Notes under the pieces: generated by a model
Database searches by the model: none
Told to the model about the DNA's origin: nothing
What the model saw: the letters and a program-made list of their open reading frames with translations, nothing else
Translations under genes and position numbers: made by a program
NCBI RefSeq assembly: GCF_000724625.1
Contig: NZ_CP007139.1
Coordinates: 3,224,001 to 3,288,000 of the forward strand
Source of the DNA: Fimbriimonas ginsengisoli Gsoil 348
Lineage (GTDB): Bacteria; Armatimonadota; Fimbriimonadia; Fimbriimonadales; Fimbriimonadaceae
Reading direction: 5' to 3'
DNA: 64,000 nt
In this document: piece after piece, positions 23,744 to 31,623 of the stretch
Layout of the letters: the number at the start of each line of letters is the position of its first letter
How positions within the stretch are numbered: the first letter of the stretch is position 1

Positions 23744-24406
23744 ATGAGAAGTTGGCTGTTGCTGTCTCTCCTTGGATTGGCCTCGGTGGCGTCGGCGCAG
23801 ACGGTTTGCATCGATCCGGGGCACCCTTCGGAGGTTGGAATTGGGACGCAGGGGAAGCGGTCGACCGAGGTTGGGATCGCTTGGCAGATCGCCAAGGCGC
23901 TTCAGATGCGCCTGCGGCGTGAAGGGATCGACGTGCTGCTTACGAAGCAGAGTCAGCGGGAGAAGGTCACCAACCGGCGGAGGGCCGAGATCGCGAATGC
24001 GGCCCACGCGGCCCTGATGATCCGGCTTCACTGCGACGCGAGTAACGGCTCCGGCTTCGCGGTTTACTACCCGGCGAAGCCGGGGACCACGGCCGGGGTG
24101 ACCGGTCCGTCGCAGGAGGTCATCGAAGCCAGCAAGCGGGCGGGCGGACTCGTTCACTCGGCGATGGCGAAAAGCCTCAAAGGATCGGTTCGCGATAATG
24201 GTTTGAAGACCGACGCCCAAACTGCCGTCGGGGCAAAGCAAGGCGCCTTAACGGGATCGATCTTCTCCCAGGTTCCGGCGGTGCTGGTCGAAATGGTCGT
24301 GCTTACGAACCGTAAGGACGAGGCGTTTATCTTGTCCAAATCGGGTCGAGCCAAGATGGTAGAGGCGCTCGCGGCCGGTGTATTGGCCGCCGTGAAGCAA
24401 AAGTAG
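23744..24406 (+). CDS. N-acetylmuramoyl-L-alanine amidase (Amidase_3)
   Basis: 220 residues with a signal peptide (MRSWLLLSLLGLASVASA). The zinc amidase fold is recognisable from IDPGHP (His27), STEVGIAW (Glu42), MIRLHCDAS (His96) and the catalytic Glu in PAVLVEMVVLTN. It cleaves the bond between muramic acid and L-alanine in peptidoglycan outside the cytoplasmic membrane. There is no AMIN or SPOR targeting domain, so it is a minimal enzyme. The stop TAG is part of the hairpin repeat that follows. Confidence 0.9.
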   Translation: MRSWLLLSLLGLASVASAQTVCIDPGHPSEVGIGTQGKRSTEVGIAWQIAKALQMRLRREGIDVLLTKQSQREKVTNRRRAEIANAAHAALMIRLHCDASNGSGFAVYYPAKPGTTAGVTGPSQEVIEASKRAGGLVHSAMAKSLKGSVRDNGLKTDAQTAVGAKQGALTGSIFSQVPAVLVEMVVLTNRKDEAFILSKSGRAKMVEALAAGVLAAVKQK

Positions 24407-24465
24407 CATCGGCTCCCAGCCGATGAAGGGAAGGGGTCCGTTCATCGGCTGGGAGCCGATGCTAC
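24403..24465. repeat. 25-bp perfect inverted repeat made of two hairpins
   Basis: The arms (24403-24427 and 24441-24465) are perfect complements starting GTAGCATCGGCTCCCAGCCG. Each arm is itself a hairpin, CATCGGCTcccAGCCGATG and CATCGGCTgggAGCCGATG. The left end gives the amidase its TAG stop. Confidence 0.9.
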
Positions 24466-24504
24466 TTAGAGGCCACCGACACGCGGTGGCAAGGTTGAAG
24501 TTGG

Positions 24505-25713
24505 TCACCCCTCTTCCATGGCGAACTGCTTTGTCGTGTTCTTCGCCGCCAGAAGAAGGAACTCGTAGTTCTCTTTCTCCTGCTTGGAGAGCGACTTGAG
24601 CGTGAACCTTGGGTTCGGTTTGTACCAGGGTAGCGACGAGAAGTAGTTCCGCAGGGCTCGGTCGGCGAAGACTTTGCCGTGGCGGGCGGGGATCTCGTTG
24701 GCGAGCTTGCGAAGGTCCTCGACGAACAGGCCAGTCAGGCGTTGATGGGGAATCGGCTTCTGAGTCAAATCGTCATGGAGACGCTGTTCGAGCTTGACGA
24801 TGGTTTTGAGGTTCTCCGAATCGGTGGCGGTTAGCTTTTCGTTCTGCCCTTCGGGGAGCGGGGAATACCACTCAACGTTCGCGAAGTATTCGCGGAGCCA
24901 GGGAGTCTTAAAGCGACGGCCGCGCATGGCGTAGATCGCGTTTCGGGTGACCCGCAACTCATAGAGCGAAAGGTTATGGAGCGCTTTCTCCGGAATCGGC
25001 TTGTCGGCGTACGTCATGACGTCGGCCGGAACGAACGTCGTTCCTCTGATCTTCTGTTCAACCGTCTTTAGGGCGGCGAGATTCTCTCGCTCGATCTTCG
25101 ACAAGCTCGATGCGCGATAGCTCGGGTCTGGCTTGTACCAATATCGCTCGTCGAAATACTTCTGAAGCAGCGGCTCGCCGGGAAAAGTTCGGCCGTGGAT
25201 CGCTTCGATTTCGGCTTGCATGATGCGGAGGTCCGCGATGCTGTAGCCCTGGTCGGCGGAAAGCTTCTTGTCGAAGCGCTTGGTCTGCCAAAACCGGAGG
25301 TCGCCGGGTTGGATCCGCCAGTGGTTATGGGATTCCGCTTCCCGGATGAGGTCGATGTTCTTTCGCTCGGTGTCGTTCAGCTCGGCGTTGCTGAATTTTG
25401 GGTCCGGGCGATACCAGGGACGCTTCTTAAGGAAATCCTGGATCTTCGGCTCGTGGAAGATCCGCCCGTGTTTGCCGAAAACGACACCGCGCAGCAAGAC
25501 GATCGAGGCCACCTCGTCGTCGCCCATCGGGTTGTCTTCTTTGTTGAGGCGGTCGAGGTCGGCCTTCGTCAGTAGCCGGTTTTTGAAGTCGAACGACTCG
25601 AGGCGGTGTAAAGCCGGGTAGGGATCTTGGGCAAACGCACAAGGGACGACGAACAAGAAGAGGCTCGCCAGAAGGGGGTGTTTCGTATATTTCCTCTGCA
25701 CCGTGGCTGCCAC
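24505..25713 (-). CDS. Secreted YARHG-repeat protein
   Basis: 402 residues from a GTG at 25713 (a second GTG is at 25701). A signal peptide (HPLLASLFLFVVPCAFA) precedes four copies of a YARHG-type unit, each reading roughly hydrophobic-RGxxF, a short helix, F-x(4)-WYxPxP and a Lys/Glu-rich helix: VVFGKHGRIF with RPWYRPDPKF, AIHGRTF with YWYKPDPSY, AIYAMRGRRF with VEWYSPLPE, and EIPARHGKVF with LPWYKPNPRF. YARHG domains are extracellular, mostly in surface proteins; their ligand is not established. Most family members have one or two copies, so four is on the long side. Confidence 0.8.
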   Translation of the reverse strand: MAATVQRKYTKHPLLASLFLFVVPCAFAQDPYPALHRLESFDFKNRLLTKADLDRLNKEDNPMGDDEVASIVLLRGVVFGKHGRIFHEPKIQDFLKKRPWYRPDPKFSNAELNDTERKNIDLIREAESHNHWRIQPGDLRFWQTKRFDKKLSADQGYSIADLRIMQAEIEAIHGRTFPGEPLLQKYFDERYWYKPDPSYRASSLSKIERENLAALKTVEQKIRGTTFVPADVMTYADKPIPEKALHNLSLYELRVTRNAIYAMRGRRFKTPWLREYFANVEWYSPLPEGQNEKLTATDSENLKTIVKLEQRLHDDLTQKPIPHQRLTGLFVEDLRKLANEIPARHGKVFADRALRNYFSSLPWYKPNPRFTLKSLSKQEKENYEFLLLAAKNTTKQFAMEEG

Positions 25714-25945
25714 TCGTTAGGCGTCCGCCAGCGCTTGTGCAGATTGTATTCGAGGTTTGATCCTCCAGCAATAGGCTTGGCGAAAGTCCTTTTATCTTTA
25801 CAGGGGCGAGCCGCCCCTGATACCCAGGGCGAGCCGCCCGTGCCACGTCCGGAATTCTCCACCCCCAACCCCCTCCTCATCGCAAATCGACCGTGACGGC
25901 GGTGACTGACGCTTTCGTGCGACGAGGAGGGGGCTCTGGAAGGTA
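25714..25945. other. Gene-free stretch with hairpins and a C/T-rich repeat
   Basis: No coding region is supported here. It holds a hairpin CAGGGGCGagcCGCCCCTG (25801-25819), a weaker neighbour CAGGGCGagcCGCCCGTG (from 25825), and a C/T-rich element at about 25860-25945 whose loop lacks the usual ACATAC. Promoters for the divergent YARHG gene and for the riboswitch RNA must lie in it; I could not single out a -35/-10 pair. Confidence 0.6.
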
Positions 25946-25949
25946 CTCT

Positions 25950-26112
25950 CTTTGGACTCGCGAGGGCCGTTCTGAAGAGATCGGTCTGAGCCGGGGGAAG
26001 TCCGGTGAGAATCCGGCACTGTGCCGCAATGGTGTTTCCGGCGGTCGACGATTTGGAGCATGTTTCCAAATTTCGGCCAGTCGGAAGAGTCCAACTACCC
26101 GCCTCGCGAGAG
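25950..26112 (+). ncRNA. Cobalamin riboswitch (adenosylcobalamin-type aptamer)
   Basis: The conserved core is present: GGGGGAAGTCCGGTGAGAAT leads into CCGGCACTGTGCCGCAATGG (25992-26031), and the B12-box side GGCCAGTCGGAAGAGTCCAA is at 26074-26093. The closing stem P1 pairs CTCGCGAGG (25957-25965) with CCTCGCGAG (26102-26110) perfectly. These are the universally conserved parts of the cobalamin riboswitch family. It is on the plus strand, about 140 nt before the prepilin-type gene at 26249, which it most probably controls. Confidence 0.85.
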
Positions 26113-26143
26113 GACATCGTGACGCTGTCGCCTACGAGCATAG

Positions 26144-26174
26144 GTGAGCAGGTGCGGGTTGGGCTTTTGCTCAC
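26144..26174 (+). promoter_or_regulatory. Hairpin between riboswitch and prepilin gene
   Basis: GTGAGCA (26144-26150) pairs with TGCTCAC (26168-26174), followed by the pyrimidine run TTCCGTTCCTCCTCCTGTTCC. It is a candidate expression platform (terminator) for the riboswitch, although the stem is short. Confidence 0.4.
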
Positions 26175-26248
26175 TTCCGTTCCTCCTCCTGTTCCGTTCG
26201 ACGGCCTCACCAAGACCGCGCCGTCACAGCGCATTGGGAGGTACGTAA

Positions 26249-27022
26249 ATGACCCGCTCTCGCAGAGCATTCACACTTATCGAGCTACTCGTCGTCATCG
26301 CGATCATCGCGATTTTGGCGGCGATCCTTTTCCCCGTCTTCGCCCAGGCCAAAGCCGCCGCGAAGAAGACGCAATCGACCTCGAACCTCAAGCAGACCGG
26401 TCTCGCTTGGCTGATGTACAACTCGGACTACGACGACACGCTTATGCGGATTCGTCTACCGGGGGCCGATGCGGATCACGCCGTCTATTTTTGGGGAGAG
26501 TGGAATAACGCGACCCAAACCCTTGATCCCAAGAAGGGCTTCTTGTTCCCGTACACCAGGAGCAAGGGGGTCGGCAGCGATCCCACGATGCCGGAGGGCT
26601 TTCGAGCCGCCCTCGGCGAAAACGGATACGGCTACAACTACGTGTATCTGTCGCCGTCGAACTACGATTCCAGCTACAACGAGATCCCGGTTCCGGTGAA
26701 CTACGGCCAGATCGGCGCGTCGGCCGACACGGTGGCGTTTGCCACATCCGCCCGAATGAGCTTCTTGACGCCGCACCACCCTGAGGCGAACGGCTACCTG
26801 GAGCCTCCGAGCAGCGAGTATCCGACATTCCAGGGCCGCCATGCGGGCCAGGGGCTGGTTCTATGGTGCGACGGCCATGTGAAGACGCGCCGACCGGTTC
26901 TCCGCGTCGGCGTCTTCGGATACGGCGGGGCTTACAACGCCGGCGAGTTCACCCCGATCTCGCTAGGCGAGATCGACGGTGACGGGGATCTCCATACGGA
27001 CGATTTATTCGACTTGGAGTAG
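26249..27022 (+). CDS. Prepilin-type H-X9-DG protein under cobalamin riboswitch
   Basis: 257 residues. The type IV prepilin signal [20 protein letters not shown] with Glu at +5 is cleaved by a prepilin peptidase and leaves a hydrophobic helix. [13 protein letters not shown] follows, as in the DUF1559-like family of Armatimonadota and Planctomycetota. Near the end, [16 protein letters not shown] is a true H-X9-DG motif. The role of the family is not known (surface or secretion pseudopilins). GGGAGG lies upstream of the ATG. Being preceded by a cobalamin aptamer is unexpected, since such RNAs normally control B12 synthesis, uptake or B12-independent enzymes. Confidence 0.88.
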   Translation: MTRSRRAFTLIELLVVIAIIAILAAILFPVFAQAKAAAKKTQSTSNLKQTGLAWLMYNSDYDDTLMRIRLPGADADHAVYFWGEWNNATQTLDPKKGFLFPYTRSKGVGSDPTMPEGFRAALGENGYGYNYVYLSPSNYDSSYNEIPVPVNYGQIGASADTVAFATSARMSFLTPHHPEANGYLEPPSSEYPTFQGRHAGQGLVLWCDGHVKTRRPVLRVGVFGYGGAYNAGEFTPISLGEIDGDGDLHTDDLFDLE

Positions 27023-27121
27023 TAGGTGTTGGGCGTTGGGCGCTGACTGGGCTTTGCCCTGACGATAGGTCAGATGGGGCACATGGGTCCTATCCGTCCC
27101 GCGGCGCTCGAGGCCAAGGCC

Positions 27122-27868
27122 TTAACGCCTCGCCCCCGCCGGCCACTTACCAAGAATCGTCACCGGGGTGCCTCGTTCGACCCAGTAGTAGAACCAACGG
27201 GCTGGATTGCCTCCCGACATCGGGAGGCGGATACAGCCGTGCGAGGAGTGGCCGGCCGACGCTCCGTAGCCGTGGATGAAGATGTTGCCGACGATGTGCA
27301 CCGCCCACGGTAGGGGAACGTTGGCGTACAGGTGAGAGAGGTGCACCTTCTCCTTTTGTCCATCCGCGCGGAAGATCCCGGAAGGGGTGTTCTTGCCTTC
27401 GCGGCCGGTACTGACTTTGCTTCGAAAGACCGTTCGGCGGCCCTGGAAGGCGACCATCATCTGAGTCTTCTTATTGACGAACACCCGCTTCATGCCCCGA
27501 CGCACGTAAAAGGCGCGGCCCACTCGTTTTGCATCTTTTACGGTCGTAAGGCCAGTCTTTGAATTCGAGTTGACAATCGCCCCTGCTTTGCTTAGCCATG
27601 AAACTGCGATGAGCCGCGCTCCCATTTGAGTAGAACGCAACGTGCTCATGGGCACGGAATGGCCGTGCAAGGTAAGTCCGGCGGCATTGCGGCCGATCTG
27701 CCAGCGCAGCATGTGAGAGACGTCGCGCATCGGCAAATAAAGGCGGTTGGGTTGGTCGGCGAAGGTAATCGCGTCAATGGTTGCAAGCGGGGCGGCGTGG
27801 GTCAAACAGGTGAATACAGTGGCGCTAAGCGTCAGTAAAAAGGAGGGCACGACCATCTGACCTTCCAT
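27122..27868 (-). CDS. L,D-transpeptidase (YkuD) with copper-amine-oxidase-like N-terminus
   Basis: 248 residues from ATG 27868; ATG 27856, with GGAAGG just upstream, is an alternative. After a signal peptide (MVVPSFLLTLSATVFTCLTHA) there is a stalk-type domain (FADQPNRLYLPMRDVSHMLRW) like the copper-amine-oxidase N-domain of cell-wall proteins. The YkuD catalytic domain ends with HIVGNIFIHGYGASAGHSSH directly followed by GCIRLP, giving the His and catalytic Cys. The enzyme would make 3-3 cross-links in peptidoglycan or attach proteins. It diverges from the MFS transporter gene. Confidence 0.9.
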   Translation of the reverse strand: MEGQMVVPSFLLTLSATVFTCLTHAAPLATIDAITFADQPNRLYLPMRDVSHMLRWQIGRNAAGLTLHGHSVPMSTLRSTQMGARLIAVSWLSKAGAIVNSNSKTGLTTVKDAKRVGRAFYVRRGMKRVFVNKKTQMMVAFQGRRTVFRSKVSTGREGKNTPSGIFRADGQKEKVHLSHLYANVPLPWAVHIVGNIFIHGYGASAGHSSHGCIRLPMSGGNPARWFYYWVERGTPVTILGKWPAGARR

Positions 27869-27921
27869 TGTCGAAGAGGTTCCTTGACGCGAGGCTCCTT
27901 TCCCCCTATCTTGGAGCCAAT

Positions 27922-29265
27922 ATGGCAATGAGCAACGTGGCTGGCCGGCGGACCGTTCTGGATATGAACGGGTACCAGTGGACCGTTCTTCTGGCGGCAT
28001 GGCTGGGGTGGGGGTTCGATGTATTCGACGGGTTGCTCTTTAATTACGTCGCCCCGAACTGCGTGCCGACCCTTCTCGGCATCACGCTCGGGACGCCGGC
28101 GGCCAAGTCGGCCACGTTGACTTGGACCGGCATCCTCACCTCGCTTCTCCTCGTCGGGTGGGGAGTCGGCGGAATCGTCTTCGGGAGAGTGTGCGACCGG
28201 ATCGGCCGTACCAAGACGCTGCTAATCACCATGCTTCTGTACGCGGTGGGCACCGCGCTTTGCGCGGTGGCGCCGAACATCTGGATGCTGATGCTGTTCA
28301 GGATCGTCGCAAGCCTTGGCATCGGAGGCGAGTGGGCGGCCGGAGCCGCGATGGTCGCCGAGGTGGTGCCCGAGAAGCGCCGGGTCGAGGCTGGCGCCTT
28401 GCTTTACACCTCCGGGCCGGTAGGGTTGTTTCTGGCTACTTACATCACCTTCCAAATCCAGGGAGTCTTTTTCAAGAGCGATCCTCACATGGCCTGGCGG
28501 TACGTCTTCCTGGCGGGCCTTATTCCCGCCGCGGTGGCGCTTGTCGTGCGGGTTTTTGTGAAGGAGCCGGAACGGTGGCAGGCGCTGGGAGAGGCGGCGC
28601 GCCCCCGAATCGCGGAGCTGTTCACTCCGGCTTACCGGCGGATTACATTGGGCGGACTGGCCATGGCGATGGTCGCTCTCATCTCCTGGTGGAGCGTCAA
28701 CGCCTTCATTCCGGTCGTCGCGACCGGCCTTGCCGCGAACTTCGCCGGACATGAGCATATGGCGGCCGATGCGGCAAGACAACTCGGCGAGGAATGGAAG
28801 AAGTTTGCCACCAACTGCTTCAACCTCGGCGGGCTCTTGGGGACGCTCATCACGATTCCCATCGCCAAGTTTTATGGCCGGAAGACGATGTTCCGGTTTT
28901 ACTTCTTCCTCGCCGCGTTGTCGATCTTGGGCACGTTTGGCTTAGACCTTGCTCCGCACGACCGGCTTTGGGGTTACTTCTTCATTGGCTTGTCGGTTTT
29001 CGGCGTTTTCGGCAGCTTCACCTTTTACCTCCCGGAGCTCTTTCCGACCCGTCTTCGGGGAACGGGCTCGGGGTTCTGTTACAACTCCGGGCGATTCGTG
29101 GCCGCGCTTGGCCCGTTCCTCGTCGGCAGCATCGCGGCGAGTGGCGCCAATGCCGACGAGATGGCGATCCGGGTGCTCTTTTGGGTCGGCGTGATCCCGT
29201 TGCTTGGGCTGTTCCTTGTTCCCTGGATTACGGAGACCAAGGGTCAATCGCTCGTCGACGTTTGA
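27922..29265 (+). CDS. MFS transporter (sugar/organic-acid type)
   Basis: 447 residues and twelve predicted helices. The first helix carries WLGWGFDVFDGLLFNYV, typical of MHS/NanT/aromatic-acid symporters; the loop 2-3 signature is GRVCDRIGRTKTL; helices 4-5 contain GIGGEWAAGAAMVAEVVPEK. The C-terminal half has IPIAKFYGRKTMFRF and LPELFPTRLRGTGSGFCYNS. Substrates of this branch include sialic acid, shikimate and benzoate derivatives; the neighbours give no hint. The ATG at 27922 is preceded by TTGGAG. A large insertion between helices 7 and 8 (HEHMAADAARQLGEEWKKF) is not standard. Confidence 0.88.
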   Translation: MAMSNVAGRRTVLDMNGYQWTVLLAAWLGWGFDVFDGLLFNYVAPNCVPTLLGITLGTPAAKSATLTWTGILTSLLLVGWGVGGIVFGRVCDRIGRTKTLLITMLLYAVGTALCAVAPNIWMLMLFRIVASLGIGGEWAAGAAMVAEVVPEKRRVEAGALLYTSGPVGLFLATYITFQIQGVFFKSDPHMAWRYVFLAGLIPAAVALVVRVFVKEPERWQALGEAARPRIAELFTPAYRRITLGGLAMAMVALISWWSVNAFIPVVATGLAANFAGHEHMAADAARQLGEEWKKFATNCFNLGGLLGTLITIPIAKFYGRKTMFRFYFFLAALSILGTFGLDLAPHDRLWGYFFIGLSVFGVFGSFTFYLPELFPTRLRGTGSGFCYNSGRFVAALGPFLVGSIAASGANADEMAIRVLFWVGVIPLLGLFLVPWITETKGQSLVDV

Positions 29266-29330
29266 GCCGTCGTGGCTCGAAGTCGTTTCCTCATAAAATT
29301 CAAATATCCGCCCTATAAGCTCCCCTCATC

Positions 29331-29915
29331 ATGGGATTTGCGGAGTTGGCCAAGGGCGGTTTCTTTTTGGGGCTGGCGGGCATTATCGGCGTTGCGATCG
29401 GACACGAGGCGCTGGATTACTCGGCAGAGCGGCGGGAACTGAGATTTTCCGGGGGGCACGAAACCGATCCCGTCGACCGGGGAAGACCGGTCGTTTTGGT
29501 AGCGGGCGCCCTTGGCGTGCCGGTCAAGGTCTTTCGGGAGGCGTTCTCTCACGTAACCCCTGCGCGCCCCGGCACGGAGCCGCAGCCGGAGCAAGTCCAG
29601 CGGAATAAGGCGGCCCTGTTGAACGCGCTGGCTCGCTATGGGGTCACGAACGAGCGTCTCGACGAGGTGTCCAATCGCTACCGCTACGATCCGGGTCGCG
29701 GTGAGCTCTGGCCCACCAAACCGGCTTCCGGCTATGCGCTTATGTCTAGAGATGGAACGATAAAGATCGTCATTACCGATGCCGGCTTTGGCTATAGCTC
29801 GGCGCCGATCGTCACCGTCGAGGGAAGTAGCGTGGTTGTCAAAGCTACGTTAGCCTTCGGACCAAATTTCAAGAAGAACGGCTCGGTCTCGTCGATCGCC
29901 GTGGTTTCCAAGTAG
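29331..29915 (+). CDS. Unknown protein with one membrane helix
   Basis: 194 residues. One hydrophobic segment (GGFFLGLAGIIGVAIGHEAL, 9-28) could anchor it. The middle is proline- and charge-rich, and the C-terminal 60 residues (GTIKIVITDAGFGYSSAPIV, ATLAFGPNFKKNG, GSVSSIAVVS) look like a beta-repeat in which a GxGYSSxPxV motif is prominent, as found in extracellular repeat domains of unrelated surface proteins. I do not recognise a family. The RNA would end at the C/T-rich repeat just after the stop. Confidence 0.65.
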   Translation: MGFAELAKGGFFLGLAGIIGVAIGHEALDYSAERRELRFSGGHETDPVDRGRPVVLVAGALGVPVKVFREAFSHVTPARPGTEPQPEQVQRNKAALLNALARYGVTNERLDEVSNRYRYDPGRGELWPTKPASGYALMSRDGTIKIVITDAGFGYSSAPIVTVEGSSVVVKATLAFGPNFKKNGSVSSIAVVSK

Positions 29916-29918
29916 CCC

Positions 29919-29989
29919 CGGACTCCCTCACCCCCAAAGCCCTCTCCCTCGTTCGGCACGTACATTCGAAGGAGGGAGAGGGGGCTCCG
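29919..29989. repeat. C/T-rich palindromic intergenic repeat
   Basis: Arms CCCTCTCCCTCGTTCG and GGAAGGAGGGAGAGGGG surround the loop GCACGTACATTC. It lies between convergent genes and could serve as a two-way terminator. Confidence 0.75.
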
Positions 29990-30003
29990 TTCTCCAGAGG
30001 AAG

Positions 30004-30855
30004 CTAATCTTTGCCAGAGCCTTCGAATAGCTTTCGCAGCCTCTCCTTTTCGTCGCGTTGGCGCTCGCGTTCGTACACTTCTTCGATGTAGGCGTCGTTT
30101 CGGGCGCGGGATTGCTGTTTGAAGGCGACCTCCTCCTTACGGGAGCGGCGGTCGGCGGCGAATTCGCCAAACTTGACGCCGCCGGAACTGAGGAGGGTCA
30201 TGAGGGAGGTGATGAAGCCGATGGCGGCGAATAGCTCGGCGAAGCCGCGGGCGGCGACGAGGCTGTAGATGAAGATCGGAGGCGTGATGATGAGGCCGAG
30301 GTGGGCCACCGCGCGCATCGCCTTGAACTCAGAATGCTTGTGCTCGAGGATCGCCTGAAGTGCTTGGCCGCCATCCCACGGGAGGCTGGGCACGAGATTC
30401 AGGAAACCCATCCAAATGTTGATGACGCCCACAAAGTGGATCAGGAAAAGTTGGTAGCCAAGTTCTGAGCCCAGGCCCGATCCCAGCGTTCCGAGACCGA
30501 GGCAGATCAGGCCGAGGGCGAAGGTCACGGCGGGGCCGGCCAAGACCACCTTGAGTCGTTGGGTCGGGTTGCGGTAGCCGCTGGAGGTGGCGAAACCGCC
30601 GAAGCCGTGCAGCATGATCGATAGACCACTCATCCCCAGCCTCTTCGCCGTTAGGGCGTGACCCAACTCGTGGCACAAGATGCTGAACACGATCAGTGCG
30701 GCGTACTCGATGCCGTGGAAGAGATCCATCCTTGCTCCCGACAAAGCGGGGAGCAAGAAGAATAGGAGGGAAATGTGGAGATCGATCGGGATTCCGAAGA
30801 TCCGGCCCACACGAACCGACCAATTCAGAAACGAGGTGATGCTGGAACGGTTCAT
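30004..30855 (-). CDS. Site-2 protease family (M50) membrane metalloprotease
   Basis: 283 residues, polytopic. The zinc motif ILCHELGHALTA gives His62, Glu63 and His66 within a membrane helix, and the third ligand region is NLVPSLPWDGGQALQ, the family's NxxPxxxxDGG. Site-2 proteases cut membrane-embedded substrates such as anti-sigma factors. There is no PDZ or CBS domain. After residue 220 comes a charged, coiled-coil-like tail (RRSRKEEVAFKQQSRARNDA, ERERQRDEKERLRKL), unusual for the family and cytoplasmic by topology. No anti-sigma substrate gene is adjacent. Confidence 0.9.
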   Translation of the reverse strand: MNRSSITSFLNWSVRVGRIFGIPIDLHISLLFFLLPALSGARMDLFHGIEYAALIVFSILCHELGHALTAKRLGMSGLSIMLHGFGGFATSSGYRNPTQRLKVVLAGPAVTFALGLICLGLGTLGSGLGSELGYQLFLIHFVGVINIWMGFLNLVPSLPWDGGQALQAILEHKHSEFKAMRAVAHLGLIITPPIFIYSLVAARGFAELFAAIGFITSLMTLLSSGGVKFGEFAADRRSRKEEVAFKQQSRARNDAYIEEVYERERQRDEKERLRKLFEGSGKD

Positions 30856-30925
30856 GGTGCGGCCGGTCTTTTCGATTTTCGAGACCTACTCCTTGCAACG
30901 TAACCTCCTGGGGAAACGATGCAGG

Positions 30926-30998
30926 TTTTCCTGAAAAGCCGGGAACGAGAATGAGGCAAGTTTCTCATTACCGCATGCCCGATTCCCGTTCAGGAAAA
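30926..30998. other. Large bulged hairpin in the GNAT-M50 gap
   Basis: Three nested pairings: TTTTCCTGAA (30926-30935) with TTCAGGAAAA (30989-30998), CGGGAA (30940-30945) with TTCCCG (30983-30988), and AATGAG (30950-30955) with CTCATT (30964-30969). It lies after the GNAT gene and before the M50 gene, both on the minus strand. It may be a terminator or leader structure. Confidence 0.6.
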
Positions 30999-31009
30999 AT
31001 TCGATGTAT

Positions 31010-31516
31010 CTACGTGGGGGATTTGAGGGTCCGGCGCATTCGAAATTCCCGGAGGGTGCTGCCGTCGGAGCGGGTGACGTCGATTTCATCGTACACCTGG
31101 AAGCCGAGGGAGCGGTAGAGGGAGACGGCGGGGGTTTGGAGCACGTTCACGTCGAGGATGGCGGTATCGAAATTCTCGCTCAGCTCTTCAAGAAGCGAGG
31201 TCATAAGTAGCCGAGATACACCCCGACCGCGTTCGGACGGCGTGACGTACATGCTGATCACGTACGCGGTGCGAGGCTCCTCGTCGGGAAAGCAGCCGAC
31301 CATGCCGACGGGGCGCTCCTCTTTCATTGCGAAGAGGAGGGAGTGTCCACTATCCGCGAGCGAGTCTTGCAGGCGGGCCGCCCAGTATTCGTCGGGCCTT
31401 TCCAAAGTGGTGGAGAGGAGGGCTCCAAACGCTTGGGGATCGGTGGAAAGCGACTCCATGCGGAGCGCTTTGTAAACCTTCCACTCTTGGGGACGTAACT
31501 TGCGGACGACGATCAT
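31010..31516 (-). CDS. GNAT-family N-acetyltransferase
   Basis: 168 residues. The acetyl-CoA site is AYVISMYVTPSERGRGVSRL with the R/Q-x-x-G-x-G/A pattern (ERGRGVSRLL), followed by the C-terminal strands TAILDVNVLQTPAVSLYRSL and GFQVYDEID. N-terminal residues MIVVRKLRPQEWKVYKALRM are standard for the family. The acceptor cannot be inferred. The segment DPQAFGALLSTTLERPDEYW resembles the RimI/YjaB-like subgroup that reports 'GNAT' in many soil genomes. No neighbour suggests a pathway. Confidence 0.88.
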   Translation of the reverse strand: MIVVRKLRPQEWKVYKALRMESLSTDPQAFGALLSTTLERPDEYWAARLQDSLADSGHSLLFAMKEERPVGMVGCFPDEEPRTAYVISMYVTPSERGRGVSRLLMTSLLEELSENFDTAILDVNVLQTPAVSLYRSLGFQVYDEIDVTRSDGSTLREFRMRRTLKSPT

Positions 31517-31623
31517 TTCGTTAAGCCGTGATCAGTGCAGACAACCGGAGCAGTAATCATTTGTCGAAGCCACTTCGCTCATCAAGTCCGTGTGGCATCG
31601 GTTCCTTACCGAGATTCGAATTC

